Shown: positions 9,560 to 18,743, counted from the stretch's first letter. The stretch: DNA of 59,070 nucleotides from Opitutia bacterium (GCA_947472765.1 CANJCM010000020.1:1-59070), one strand, 5' to 3'. Notes: generated from the sequence alone by a model not told the origin. Numbers and translations are program-made.

Positions 9560-10884
9560 GGGAGGACTCCGATGACTTGGTTGTATTCTGAAATCAGTCG
9601 TTGCTGGCGCAGTTTGAGGGCTTCCAGTTCGCGCGCACTGGCCCGCGTCTGGCGCAAGGCCGTGAGCACGGGAAAGAGATTCGTTTCTCCCGCCTCAAAG
9701 GCGGTCTTCGCCATCTCCCACTGGCGGCGGTCGAGCGAGGCCTGCTCCGTCGCGAGGACGAGCGACTCCTCAATCTGGCCGAGTTCGTGGACGGCCTCGT
9801 GCAGCTGGCGTTGCAGCTCCTTGCGCGCGGCCAGCAGCTGCATCTCCGCTTCAGCCTTCTGGCGCGCGACACTGCCGACTTTCGCCGCCGCCGACGACGA
9901 CCCGCCGAAGGGCAGGTTCAGCCCGAGGATCATGCTGTCGTTGTAGTCCTCCGTGCTGCTGCCGCGCTGACGGCGGGAACCCACCATGACCGACGGGCTG
10001 CCGCGAGATTCGATCCGGGCGTGCTTGACCACGCTGTCCGCCACCGCCACGCCCGCCCGCAGCAAACGCAGCCACGGATGCAGGTCGCCAATGCCGTTCG
10101 CGGCAGTGCGTTGCTCGACGTGCGCCGCCGCCGGACGGGCCGCCAGGCCCGTCAGCGCCGAGTACATCCATTGGGCGTCGACGAGTTCGGTCTCGGCCGC
10201 GAGCTCCTGCCGCTGCTGCTGCAGGAGCTGCGCCCGTGCCTGCAACCCATCCGCCTGCGCCACCTCCCCGGCGGCCTGCATTTTATCGACCACCTGCACC
10301 AGGTTCCTCGCCTCGGCCGTTGCCTGCCTCTCCAGCTCGAGGATCCGATCCGCCGCCTCGAGGTCGGCGAGATTCCGCCGCAGCCGGCCGGCGATCGTCA
10401 ATTCGAGATGCGCCTTCCACGCTGAGGCCTGCGCGCCATAATTCTCCCCCATCACGCGGGCCTCGCGCTTATCGCCGGGCCGGCGCAACGGCACCTCGAT
10501 GCCGTACTCCAGCTCGGTCAGGCCCATCGCAGTGCGCGGCTGATCGTCGAGGTAACTGATCGCCAGGGTCGGCCGGCCCGCGATCCAGCTGCGGCCCGCT
10601 TCGAGGTGGAGACGCGCCTCCTCGTCGCGACTCGCGAGTTCCACGTATTCCGGTGCGAGGCGGAGCGCCTGCTGAAGCAGGATGCTGAAATTCAACTCGG
10701 GGTTGCGCGGAAGGGGCGGATGATCGTCGGCGGCACGCAACGGCAGGCCGGTCGCGCCGAGGAGAGTCAGCGCGGCGACGACGATCCTCCCGGATCGCCA
10801 GGAATGGCTCCGCCCCGCTTCGCTGGGACCGTCGACAGGTGGCTCCGGGAGCCGGGCAGGTTCACTGAAAAAATTTCGCTTCAT
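9556..10884 (-). CDS. TolC-family outer-membrane efflux protein (CusC/CzcC-like)
   Basis: Outer-membrane channel of the metal efflux system, 442 aa from the ATG at 10884 (MKRNFFSEP); the open frame continues to 10950 without a better start. It has long amphipathic helices rich in Ala, Glu, Gln, Leu and Arg, and two OEP-type repeats, for example ELASRDEEARLHLEAGR in the first half and KAEAEMQLLAARKELQRQLHEAVHELGQ in the second. The hydrophobic segment near residues 30-52 is the probable signal sequence. It overlaps the adaptor gene by 4 bp. A 20-bp perfect palindrome lies upstream, between it and the small Cys/His-rich gene. Confidence 0.88.
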   Translation of the reverse strand: MKRNFFSEPARLPEPPVDGPSEAGRSHSWRSGRIVVAALTLLGATGLPLRAADDHPPLPRNPELNFSILLQQALRLAPEYVELASRDEEARLHLEAGRSWIAGRPTLAISYLDDQPRTAMGLTELEYGIEVPLRRPGDKREARVMGENYGAQASAWKAHLELTIAGRLRRNLADLEAADRILELERQATAEARNLVQVVDKMQAAGEVAQADGLQARAQLLQQQRQELAAETELVDAQWMYSALTGLAARPAAAHVEQRTAANGIGDLHPWLRLLRAGVAVADSVVKHARIESRGSPSVMVGSRRQRGSSTEDYNDSMILGLNLPFGGSSSAAAKVGSVARQKAEAEMQLLAARKELQRQLHEAVHELGQIEESLVLATEQASLDRRQWEMAKTAFEAGETNLFPVLTALRQTRASARELEALKLRQQRLISEYNQVIGVLP

Positions 10885-10980
10885 GCTTGCTGGATGACGT
10901 TCGAGACTAGGAGGTCCGCGCCACAGCGCGAACGAGGATACAGTCGGCAAGCCACGGCCGGAGGCCGGGCGCGTCCATCA

Positions 10981-11000
10981 GGGCATCCCGCGGGATGCCC
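10981..11000. other. Perfect 20-bp palindrome between efflux genes
   Basis: The arms gggcatcccg and cgggatgccc meet without a loop. It sits 97 bp upstream of the TolC-like start and 8 bp after the stop of the 136-aa gene, in the only sizeable gap (124 bp) of the efflux operon. It could be an operator, an attenuating hairpin, or a processing/stability element that changes the ratio of the small protein to the pump. No U-run follows, so it is not a classic terminator. It is not one of the dispersed repeat families of this window. Confidence 0.5.
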
Positions 11001-11008
11001 GGTCGAAA

Positions 11009-11419
11009 TCAGAGCCAGCGAAACTGCGGCGCGCCGGGCAGCAGCGCCGCCCGACGGTCGAACTGCCATCCCGGCAAAGGTCGCCGGCCAAAATCCAGCG
11101 GGGGATTCCCGGGCTCATCCTCCGCCTGCAGTGCCACCGGCGGCAGCGCCGCCGGATCATTCCACGACAGCGCACTCTCCAGCAGGACGGGCGTGAGGTC
11201 GATTGCATCGACCAAACTGGCATAACCTCCGTGCTCGAGGAGGTCGCAAGAGTCGTGGTCGCACGACCCCTTGTCGTCGCACAGATTTCCGCCGAAGTGG
11301 ATCATCGTGCCCAGCGACTCGAACCCGCAGTGCATCGTCGCCGGGAGCCAGAGGCTCAGCAGCAGCAACGCAATGAACGCGGGAAATCGACGCACGAGCC
11401 GGATGGAGGCCACGACCAA
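11009..11419 (-). CDS. Small exported Cys/His-rich protein of the efflux operon
   Basis: 136-aa protein I do not recognise. The N-terminus is a signal peptide (FIALLLLSLWLPATMHC), with a Cys near its end that does not form a good lipobox. About residues 30-62 hold a cluster of Cys, His and Asp (MHCGFESLGTMIHF, NLCDDKGSCDHDSCDLLEH), a plausible soft-metal-binding region. The rest is Pro/Leu-rich. It lies between a putative outer-membrane barrel gene (31 bp upstream) and the TolC-like gene, all on the same strand. A periplasmic metal-binding accessory role is inferred from composition and context, not from homology. Confidence 0.7.
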   Translation of the reverse strand: MVVASIRLVRRFPAFIALLLLSLWLPATMHCGFESLGTMIHFGGNLCDDKGSCDHDSCDLLEHGGYASLVDAIDLTPVLLESALSWNDPAALPPVALQAEDEPGNPPLDFGRRPLPGWQFDRRAALLPGAPQFRWL

Positions 11420-11450
11420 ATCGAAGTCAATGCCGGACTCGCCGGTGGAC

Positions 11451-12263
11451 CTAAAACCGCCAGTTCACGCGCAACAGATTCGTCCAATCCGTCGCGCGAT
11501 TGCCCAGCCCACGGCTGAGATTGTAATCAAACTGGAGCGACTTCGAGACGTCGAAGGTCACCCCGCCACCGAGTCCGCCGACGAACGTCGAGGCGCTCGC
11601 CGACGAGACCGAGAACGTCGATTCCGCGTAGGCCGCGAGGCCGCCGATGAGGTGTTGCTTCGCGTAGCCGCTCACGAGCCAGCGCGAATCGTACCGGGTG
11701 TTCGCGGGATTGCGGCGTAGGTCCCACTGGCCCATCGCGCCCAGGTCCGTGCCGCGCCCGAGATTCATCGCCCAGGGCACGATCACGCCGCCCTCCGTGT
11801 GGTTGTTCCCCACCCCGCCCGTGTTGCTCGGCAGCTTGAGATAAGGGATCACCGCCATCGCCGCGCCGTGCGCCGGGTCGCGCCAAAAGGTGTACTTCGC
11901 ACGGATCGTCGAGTCCCCGCGGCCGGAACTGGTGCGATTCGATCCCTGCAGCTGGTAGGTCTGCCGCAGGAAAAACTGCATGCCGAACTGCACATCGAGG
12001 TCGCGGGTCACGCCCGTCGACAACAGCGCCGACGCGAGGCCGAGCGCCGTGTAGGTTTTCGGCGCGGTGCGGTCGCGATCCACGCCGATCGTGATCGCAT
12101 CGACGCGCAGCAGGAAGCTGCCGGGCGCCATGGTGTGCGGGGTCTCGGTCACTTGTGCCCGCAGGGGCCCGGACAACGCACCGAGCAGCGCCAGGAGCAG
12201 TGCCACCAGCCGGAACCGCGCGGGGCGCGACACGAGAGCGAGCATGCGCCAGTGAAGGTGCAT
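11451..12263 (-). CDS. Outer-membrane beta-barrel protein (MetA-pathway/transporter-like)
   Basis: 270-aa exported protein with a long signal region (PARFRLVALLLALLGALSGPLRAQ), followed by alternating amphipathic strands typical of the MetA-pathway-of-phenol-degradation outer-membrane family (Phenol_MetA_deg type). Features are the N-terminal TPHTMAPGSFLLRVDAI stretch, the RAKYTFWRDP strand, the QFDYNLSRGLGNRATDW segment, and a C-terminal aromatic residue (RVNWRF) as expected for Bam substrates. It is the first gene of the metal efflux cluster, so its promoter probably lies in the 74-bp gap shared with the divergent ABC permease gene. What it transports is unknown. Confidence 0.75.
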   Translation of the reverse strand: MHLHWRMLALVSRPARFRLVALLLALLGALSGPLRAQVTETPHTMAPGSFLLRVDAITIGVDRDRTAPKTYTALGLASALLSTGVTRDLDVQFGMQFFLRQTYQLQGSNRTSSGRGDSTIRAKYTFWRDPAHGAAMAVIPYLKLPSNTGGVGNNHTEGGVIVPWAMNLGRGTDLGAMGQWDLRRNPANTRYDSRWLVSGYAKQHLIGGLAAYAESTFSVSSASASTFVGGLGGGVTFDVSKSLQFDYNLSRGLGNRATDWTNLLRVNWRF

Positions 12264-12337
12264 TCCGGCCGCGCGGGCCAGTGCAAAGGTGCTTTCCCCC
12301 TTGCCGCGCGCTTTGTCCGACTCGCAGACTGGCGGCG

Positions 12338-14032
12338 ATGTCGCATTCGTTCGCGCGCCTCGTCTTCGCGGTCACAGCCGTGTTTTTCGCCGCGTTTTTC
12401 ATCTGGCCCGTGCTCCAGATCCTGAAGGGCGGCTTCATCGACGCGGACGGCCACTTCACCCTCGCCTACCTGTCGGCGCTCCTGACCAACCCGACGTACC
12501 TCGGCGGTCTGCGCAACTCGTTCGCCCTCGCCTGCGCCTCGACGACGCTCGCGATCCTGATCGCCCTGCCCCTCGCGGTGGTAAGCGATCGCTTTCTCTT
12601 TCCCGGCAAGGCGCTGCTCGGCTCGCTCGTCCTGGTGCCGATGATCCTGCCGCCGTTTGTCGGCGCGATCGGCATCAAACAGATCTTCGGCCAGTACGGC
12701 GCCCTCAACGCCCTGCTGCATCACCTCCACCTGCTCGCACCCGGCGCGACCATCGACTGGTTCGCCGCGAATCAGTTCTGGGGCATCGCGATCGTCGAGG
12801 CGCTCTCCCTCTACCCGATCATCTATCTCAACGCCGTCGCCGCCCTCGCCAACATCGATCCCGCGATGGAGGAGGCCGCGCAGAATCTCGGCTGCACCGG
12901 CCTGCGGCGTTTCCGCAAAATCACGCTGCCGCTCATCCGGCCCGGCCTGTTCGCGGGCGGAACCATCGTCTTCATCTGGGCGTTCACCGAACTCGGCACC
13001 CCGCTCATCTTCGACTACGACCGCGTCACCAGCGTCCAGATTTACTACGGCCTCCGCGACATCGGCGCGAACCCGTTCCCGTACGCGCTCGTCGCCGTGA
13101 TGCTCTTCAGCTCCGTCGCGATCTACGCGCTGAGCAAAACGCTCTTCGGTCGCACCAGCTACGCGATGATGGCCAAGGCCACCCAGGCCGGCGGCGCCCG
13201 CGCGCTGCCCGGACGGCAGGCCTGGGGCTGCACGCTGCTCTTTGCCGGCGTGACCTTCGTCGCCGTCCTGCCCCACCTCGGCGTGATCCTCGTGGCTTTC
13301 TCGCAGGATTGGTACGGTACGGTTCTGCCGCACGCCTACACCCTCGACAACTTCCACCTCGCGCTCGGCCACGACCTCACCGTTTCCGCCATCGGCAACA
13401 GCCTGCGCTTCGCCAGCATCTCCACCGTCGTCGACGTGATTCTCGGCGTCGCCATCGCCTACGTCGTGGTGCGCTCCAAGGTCGCCGGCCGGCAGGTGCT
13501 CGATTTCCTCGCGATGCTCCCGCTCGCGGTGCCGGGCCTCGTGCTCGCCTTCGGTTACCTCGTCATGTCGCAGGACGGAAAGTTCTTCAGCTTCCTCAAT
13601 CCGACCCGCGATCCGACGATCCTCCTCATCATCGCGTATTCGGTGCGCCGGTTGCCGTACGTGGTGCGCTCGGCCGCAGCGGGATTCCAGCAGACCAGCG
13701 AAACACTCGAGGAGGCCGCGCAAAACCTCGGTGCTCCGCCGCTGAAAGCACTGATTAAAATCACCCTCCCGTTGATCACCGCCAACCTGATCGCGGGCGG
13801 CTTGCTCGCCTTCGCCTTCGCGATGCTCGAGGTCAGCGACTCGCTCATCCTCGCGCAGAAACAGCTCTATTATCCGATCACGAAGGCGATCATGGAGCTC
13901 TTCCAGCTGCTCGGTGACGGCAAGTTCATCGCCAGCGCGCTCGGCGTCTGGGCGATGGTCTTCCTCGGCATCACGATCGCCGGCTTGAGCCTGATCCTCG
14001 GCCGCAAGCTCGGCGCCATTTTCCGCGTCTGA
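12338..14032 (+). CDS. Fused two-domain ABC permease (ferric/FbpB-type)
   Basis: Inner-membrane permease, 564 aa from the ATG at 12338; the frame is open further upstream, but that part overlaps the divergent gene and is Arg/Pro-rich. About twelve hydrophobic segments form two binding-protein-dependent transport domains. Each has an EAA loop: EEAAQNLGCTGLRRFRKITL (about 185) and EEAAQNLGAPPLKALIKITL (about 463). This architecture is typical of FbpB/AfuB/ThiP-type importers of ferric iron, thiamine or similar solutes. No binding protein or ATPase gene is in the window, so it must use subunits encoded elsewhere. The substrate is unknown; iron is a guess from domain layout. Confidence 0.85.
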   Translation: MSHSFARLVFAVTAVFFAAFFIWPVLQILKGGFIDADGHFTLAYLSALLTNPTYLGGLRNSFALACASTTLAILIALPLAVVSDRFLFPGKALLGSLVLVPMILPPFVGAIGIKQIFGQYGALNALLHHLHLLAPGATIDWFAANQFWGIAIVEALSLYPIIYLNAVAALANIDPAMEEAAQNLGCTGLRRFRKITLPLIRPGLFAGGTIVFIWAFTELGTPLIFDYDRVTSVQIYYGLRDIGANPFPYALVAVMLFSSVAIYALSKTLFGRTSYAMMAKATQAGGARALPGRQAWGCTLLFAGVTFVAVLPHLGVILVAFSQDWYGTVLPHAYTLDNFHLALGHDLTVSAIGNSLRFASISTVVDVILGVAIAYVVVRSKVAGRQVLDFLAMLPLAVPGLVLAFGYLVMSQDGKFFSFLNPTRDPTILLIIAYSVRRLPYVVRSAAAGFQQTSETLEEAAQNLGAPPLKALIKITLPLITANLIAGGLLAFAFAMLEVSDSLILAQKQLYYPITKAIMELFQLLGDGKFIASALGVWAMVFLGITIAGLSLILGRKLGAIFRV

Positions 14033-14314
14033 TGCAGACGCCGCGGCGAAGCTGTTCGGGTTTGCGGAACGGCCTGCCACACCCCGTCGCTTCGCGCCAC
14101 CCCGCTCGAGCCGGAATGATGCCGTGGAACGAAATCGGCGGGTGTGGGCACCCGCCCTCCATGGTCGGCGGATCGTTCAGACTTCCGTTCGCTCTCCTCT
14201 CCAAGAGCAATCCATGGAGGGACGGTGCCCCCACCGTCCAAGGCTGCCTAACGTGCGACGGAACGTCCGCGGATCGGTCGAGCCAGACAGGCGCGCCGAC
14301 CAGGAGATGAGCCC
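14033..14314. repeat. Spacer with an inverted GGAG-type REP pair
   Basis: Two REP-like hairpins in opposite orientation: 14137-14160 (-; stem GGCGGGTG/CACCCGCC) and 14216-14239 (+; stem GGACGGTG/CACCGTCC). They share the GGAG start and CCC-rich loop of the elements at 4804-5056. Nothing gene-like is seen. A ggag about 9 bp before the ATG at 14315 is a plausible ribosome binding site for the downstream transporter gene. Confidence 0.75.
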
Positions 14315-15184
14315 ATGATTTACCTCGTCGTCGCATCCCTGATCTTCGCCTTCTCGCCGGGGCTGATCAAGGGACGGCTCGCGGGCATCGACAGCGCGTT
14401 CATCACGGCGGCGCGGCTCGGCCTCGCGATGTTGGTGTTCGCGCCCTTCTTTCGGCCGCGCGGACTCACCCTGCGCGTCGCCGGTTCGCTCCTTGGCATC
14501 GGCGCCCTGCAGTTCGGGCTCATGTACCTCGCGTACAACGAGAGCTACCGCTTTCTCCACGCATACGAGGTCGCGCTGTTCACCATCACGACACCGCTCT
14601 TCGTCACGCTCTTCGCCGACGCGCTCGAGCGCCGGCTGCGTTCCCGGGCCCTGCTCGCCGCCGCGCTGGCGGTCGCCGGCGCCGCCGTCGTGGTCCTGCG
14701 CACGCCGCACTTGCAGCTCACGCTGGCCGGAGTCGCGTTGATCCAGCTCTCGAATCTCGCCTTCGCCGCCGGCCAGGTTCTGTACCAGCGGTTGCGCGCG
14801 AAGGAGACTCACCTCCGGGACAGCCAGGTCTTCGCCCTGCTCTACGCCGGTGGATTCATCCTCGCGGTCATCGTGCTCGTGCCGCGGAACACCACGATCG
14901 CCCTCACCGGGACCCACCTCGCCACCCTCGCCTACCTCGGCGTGGTGGCGTCGGGTGTCGGATTTTTCCTCTGGAACAGCGGCGCCGCCCGCGTCGGCAC
15001 CGGGCTGCTGGCGGTCATGAACAACGCGAAAATTCCCCTCATGATCACCGCTTCGCTGCTCGTCTTTGGCGAGCAGGCCAGCGTCCCGGCCCTCGCCGCG
15101 AGCTTCGCGCTGATGGGCCTCGCCGTCTGGCTGGCGGCGCCGAAAACCGAGCAAGACCGAAGCGCGAATACCACCCGTCTTTGA
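14315..15184 (+). CDS. EamA/DMT-family transporter
   Basis: Ten-helix drug/metabolite transporter of 289 aa with two EamA repeats, about residues 1-130 and 140-280. It has typical family segments such as QFGLMYLAYNESYRFLHAYE in the first repeat and LAYLGVVASGVGFFLWNSGA with NNAKIPLMI in the second. Members export amino acids, carboxylates, nucleosides or drugs. The specific substrate cannot be read from sequence. The ATG at 14315 follows an aggag-like site. It stands alone between repeat-containing spacers and converges on the next gene (minus strand). Confidence 0.87.
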   Translation: MIYLVVASLIFAFSPGLIKGRLAGIDSAFITAARLGLAMLVFAPFFRPRGLTLRVAGSLLGIGALQFGLMYLAYNESYRFLHAYEVALFTITTPLFVTLFADALERRLRSRALLAAALAVAGAAVVVLRTPHLQLTLAGVALIQLSNLAFAAGQVLYQRLRAKETHLRDSQVFALLYAGGFILAVIVLVPRNTTIALTGTHLATLAYLGVVASGVGFFLWNSGAARVGTGLLAVMNNAKIPLMITASLLVFGEQASVPALAASFALMGLAVWLAAPKTEQDRSANTTRL

Positions 15185-15433
15185 TGCTTGGACTGTAGGG
15201 CCGGCGCTTGTCGCCGGGCCGCTTCGCGAATGGAACCCGTGGCCCGCCGTCAAGCGGCGGCCCTACAAAATCCCGATCTTGGGGATCCTCAGATGCCGGA
15301 AGTCGCGAAGCCCGAAGCCGACGGGCGTGGACGAGCCCCGCCCCTACGAAGTCCGTCGTAGGGGCGCGCCTCGTGCGCGCCCGCGAAGTGCCCCTCAATC
15401 CAAAATCGAGAATCCAAAATCCAAAATCTCCAA
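15185..15433. repeat. Convergent spacer with two GTAG-REP inverted pairs
   Basis: Two REP families occur side by side. Pair one: 15195-15220 (+; stem GGCCGGCG/CGCCGGGCC, loop cttgt) and 15241-15266 (-; read from its GTAG end, stem GGCCGCCG/CGGCGGGCC, loop cttga). Pair two: 15323-15347 (-) and 15358-15382 (+), with loop ctcgt and stem GGGCGCGC/GCGCGCCC in the + copy. A short run of 7-9 bp units (aatccaaaatc) follows at 15395-15435. The spacer lies between convergent genes, so these hairpins could also act in transcription termination. Confidence 0.8.
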
Positions 15434-16519
15434 TCACTTCGCCCGGGTCTGATACGTGCGGCTGTGACCGCTCGACGGCACCGAGATCGTGTAGCTCTTC
15501 CCGTCGGCGGCGACGGACATCTTGATGAGATTGGCCGGACATTTCGCCGCGTCAGGGCCCGTGAAGTTGTCGTGATTGGCGATGAACTCCGCCGGGCCGT
15601 TGTCCGCATCCGGCACGTTGAAACTGCGATGGAGTTGGTAACGCGCCTGGATCGACGAGGCCGTCTTGAGCGCGGCGAACGTGCCCGCCTGGCCGCCCTT
15701 CTTCGGGCCGTTGTTCATGATCACGACGCTGGGCGCGAGGCTCTGCACCAGCAGCGGGTTGTTGCTCACCTCGAGGCCGTGATGGTTCGTCTGATAAACA
15801 TCCACGGCGCCGACGAGGTTGTACGGCGTGACGAGTTTCTCCTCGAGGTTCCAGGTCAGGTCGCCGCCGTCGAAGAAGCGGAAGCCGCCGAAATCGAGCA
15901 CGAAGACCGCGCTGTTCGCATTGTCGCTCGTGTCGACCGGCTGGCCGGGGACCGAACCCGTCAGCGGATTGCGCGTCCCGCGCTGCGCCGCCGTCGGCTC
16001 GACGAATTTCTGATCCGCTGCGACGCACCGCAGCGAGAGCGCCGGCGCGCCCGGGAGCGCCCGGAGCGGGATGACCGCACCCGGGGTCAGCGCAACGCGG
16101 GGCGCCTTGATTTCGCGGTAGGGCACAATCATCCGCGGATACGGCGACGCCGTCCGTCCATCCGGGTCCTGATCCGGAACCGTCCGCTGATAGATCGCGC
16201 CAAACGGAACCTGCGCCGCCACCTCGGCCGCCCCGCCAAAGTGGTCGATGTGGAAATGCGTCAGCAGCATGTGATCGATCTTGGTCAGGCCGGCCGCCTT
16301 CACCGCCGTGAGGATCCGCTGCGAGTCCCGACCACCCGGGTTGCCGGTGTCGATCAACACCGACTCACCCGTGGGCGTAACGATCAGAGTCGAGCCGCCT
16401 CCTTCGGAATCGATCCAGTAGAAATCGAGCGTGCGGTCGCTGGCACCGGCTTGGGCCGAAACCGCGAATCCCGCGAGCGCGGTGAGGAGGAGGAGACTTT
16501 GGCGGACGATATTATTCAT
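15434..16519 (-). CDS. Exported metallo-beta-lactamase-fold hydrolase
   Basis: 361 aa from the ATG at 16519, which starts a clear signal peptide (SLLLLTALAGFAVSAQA). The in-frame upstream part is repeat-derived. The metallo-beta-lactamase fold is shown by the Zn-binding motif HFHIDH (88-93), the preceding VLIDTGN strand, and later His/Asp positions including DGGDLTWNLE and QTNHHGLEVSN. This pattern fits the ComEC/Rec2-like exported hydrolases. The substrate is unknown; phosphodiester or lactone hydrolysis are both possible. It is probably periplasmic. The gene is flanked by repeat spacers on both sides and shows no operon partner. Confidence 0.85.
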   Translation of the reverse strand: MNNIVRQSLLLLTALAGFAVSAQAGASDRTLDFYWIDSEGGGSTLIVTPTGESVLIDTGNPGGRDSQRILTAVKAAGLTKIDHMLLTHFHIDHFGGAAEVAAQVPFGAIYQRTVPDQDPDGRTASPYPRMIVPYREIKAPRVALTPGAVIPLRALPGAPALSLRCVAADQKFVEPTAAQRGTRNPLTGSVPGQPVDTSDNANSAVFVLDFGGFRFFDGGDLTWNLEEKLVTPYNLVGAVDVYQTNHHGLEVSNNPLLVQSLAPSVVIMNNGPKKGGQAGTFAALKTASSIQARYQLHRSFNVPDADNGPAEFIANHDNFTGPDAAKCPANLIKMSVAADGKSYTISVPSSGHSRTYQTRAK

Positions 16520-17339
16520 GGGGTTAGCCGATCGAGTGGCGCGGCGACGAACCGCTCTCGCCAACCCGGGGGCTCGGCCATCAAGACAACTCGACCGCCC
16601 GAGACAACCCTTTGCCTCGGTTCGACCTCGGCTCGACTCCTGTTCCACACTTGGGGATTGGGATCGAAGCTCCGCTGGATGTGGGCGCAAAAGTCCGAGC
16701 GTGACGGCGCGTTCGATCCATTTGAACAGGAGGCGAGCCAAGGATCCAAGCGAGGCCGCGCAACAATCACCCGGAGTTTAACCACCGAGTGCACAGAGTG
16801 CACGGAGTGAAATTGGACGCATGAGCTCTGCTTCTCGATCTCCCCGATCTTCCTGTTCAACTGCAATTGCTCCGGCGCGTTCCGATCGGCCCAATCGACA
16901 ATCGAGATTCGAAAATCGAAAATCCCTCTGTCCGCCCTTGGTTTGCCTTCTGTGCGATCCGATTGGAACCCTCTGCGTCCTCCGTGTCCTCCGCGTTCAA
17001 ACGGGTCGGGATCGAGTCGGTGGAATCCGCAGATGACGGAAGATTTCGAGCCGATGGGAAGTGCCGGGCCGCGTTTGATTCCTGGATTCATGGCTTCAGG
17101 CTCTCATCCGCTTTGTCCGAACGGGGATTGAGCCCGAAGTCATGAATCCCTGAATCCAATCCATCGATGCCCCGGGCAGCGGATTTGATTCCGTGTATTC
17201 TGTGCACACCGTGGTCCAAAACCCCTGGAACTTTTAACCACCGATTGCACCGAGTGCACGGAGCGAAATAAATCGCAGCTCCTCCCTCGGTCCGAACTCA
17301 GTGCACTCTGTGGTTAAACTCCGCGTCCCCTGCCGCGCC
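16520..17339. repeat. 820-bp spacer of mixed mini-arrays
   Basis: No credible gene. Recognisable units: a 9-bp family CACCGAGTG/CACAGAGTG/CACGGAGTG at 16781-16810, its inverted arm at about 17189-17214, another arm at about 17238-17269, and one near 17301-17322; a 9-bp family (ttctcgatc tccccgatc ttcctgttc) near 16830-16862; a CCTCNGCGT 9-bp array at about 16970-17000; and the cgcagatgacggaagatttc block with gagccgatggg at about 17031-17062. These families recur in other spacers. The ORFs spanning this region on both strands are translations of the repeats. Confidence 0.75.
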
Positions 17340-18680
17340 TCAGACGAGCAGACCTTCGGCCACGAGCGCCTGCTTCAACTTCGCCATACCCTTCTCGACG
17401 GCCGACGCGTCCGGTCCCTCGACCAGCAGACGGATCTTCGACTCGGTTCCGGAATAGCGCACCATCACGCGGCCGCGGCTTCCGAGTTCGGCTTCCACTT
17501 CGTGGATGGCCGCGGTGAGGCGGGTCAGCGTCGCGAGCGCCGGCTTTTCCCGCACCGCGAGGGCGGCGCTGGCTTGCGGAAATTTCTTCAGTCCATGGCG
17601 CAGTTCCGACAGCGGCTTGCAGGTTTCCAGCATGACGTCGATGACCTTGAGCGCCGCGATCAGCCCGTCGCCCGTGGGTGACAGATCGGAAAAGATGATG
17701 TGGCCCGAGGACTCGCCACCGAGCGTGGCCCCTTCCTCGCGCATCCGCTCCATCACGTAACGATCGCCGATGTTGGTCCGCACCACGCGACCACCGGCCG
17801 CGGCGAGTGCCGAATCGACCCCGAGATTGCTCTGATGCGTCACGACCAGGGTGTTGTTCATCAGGAACCCGCCCGACAACGCGTGCCGGGCGAGCAGGGT
17901 CAGCACCTCGTCACCGTCGAGCACCGTGCCGGTTTCGTCACAGAAAACACAGCGATCGCCGTCGCCATCATGCGCGATCCCGATTCGGGCCTGCTCGGCG
18001 CGGACCCGGGCGCCAAGCAGCTCCGGGTATTCGCTACCCACCTGGGCATTGATGTTTCGCCCGTCGGGCGCATCGGCGATTCCGATCACCTCGGCGCCCA
18101 GCCGGCGAAGGACGGCGGGAGTGGTCGCACAGGTCGATCCGTTCGCAGTATCGACGACGATTCGCCAACCCTGCAGGGAGCCCGCCGCCAGCAATCCCGT
18201 CATGGAGGAGAGGTAGTCCTCCGCGACCGCCTTCAGATCCGCTTCCGGCAGCGTGGTGGCGTCAACCGCCGGCGCGCTCGCCGGGAGAAGCTGTTCGATT
18301 CGCATCTCCTCCACTTCCTTCAATTTGTTTCCGCCGGGACCGAAGAACTTGATGCCATTGTCCTCCACCGGATTGTGCGAAGCGGTGATGACGACCCCCA
18401 ACGCGGCCCCGCGCACGCGCGTCGCCCGCGACACGGCGGGAGTTGGCAGCACGCCGAGCGAGATCGGCATCGCCCCACCGGCACGAAGCCCGCGCGCGAT
18501 TGCGGCCTCGAGGGCGGCACTGGAAAAACGCGTGTCGCGCCCGATGACCACATCGGTCTGGGGAGCGAGCCAGATGGCCGCCGCATAGCCGAGCCGGGCG
18601 GCAAAGTCCTCGTTCATCACCGGGCCGCCATAGAGGCCGCGTACTCCGTCCGTGCCAAAATACTGTCGGTTCATTGCCAT
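17340..18680 (-). CDS. glmM: Phosphoglucosamine mutase GlmM
   Basis: Converts glucosamine-6-phosphate to glucosamine-1-phosphate for UDP-GlcNAc, hence peptidoglycan and LPS synthesis, in the cytoplasm. At 446 aa it has the full family length. All four motifs are present: the FGTDGVRG start, the active-site phosphoserine loop TASHNP (Ser101), the metal loop DGDGDR, and the sugar-binding GGESSGH; the phosphate-binding RYSGTESKIRL is near the C-terminus. The GlmM form of the start (FGTDGVRG) separates it from phosphomannomutase. An alternative start is the ATG two codons later. It lies 63 bp downstream of trpD on the same strand, so co-transcription is possible. Confidence 0.95.
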   Translation of the reverse strand: MAMNRQYFGTDGVRGLYGGPVMNEDFAARLGYAAAIWLAPQTDVVIGRDTRFSSAALEAAIARGLRAGGAMPISLGVLPTPAVSRATRVRGAALGVVITASHNPVEDNGIKFFGPGGNKLKEVEEMRIEQLLPASAPAVDATTLPEADLKAVAEDYLSSMTGLLAAGSLQGWRIVVDTANGSTCATTPAVLRRLGAEVIGIADAPDGRNINAQVGSEYPELLGARVRAEQARIGIAHDGDGDRCVFCDETGTVLDGDEVLTLLARHALSGGFLMNNTLVVTHQSNLGVDSALAAAGGRVVRTNIGDRYVMERMREEGATLGGESSGHIIFSDLSPTGDGLIAALKVIDVMLETCKPLSELRHGLKKFPQASAALAVREKPALATLTRLTAAIHEVEAELGSRGRVMVRYSGTESKIRLLVEGPDASAVEKGMAKLKQALVAEGLLV

Positions 18681-18743
18681 AGTCGCAGTGCAGTGTTGTG
18701 AGGCAGACGGGAATAACGAGCCGCAGGTGCGCGGCCTCTCCGG

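Noticed and set aside
5391-10884. Firm naming of the efflux system as cusCBA (copper/silver)
   Set aside because: The Met triad is not complete by my alignment and the adaptor lacks Met/His-rich extensions, so only family-level names are given.
12149-14080. 643-aa open frame on the minus strand opposite the ABC permease
   Set aside because: Composition is dominated by Arg, Glu, His, Asp and Gly from the high-GC antisense frame. The plus-strand permease has clear domain motifs, so this is a shadow.
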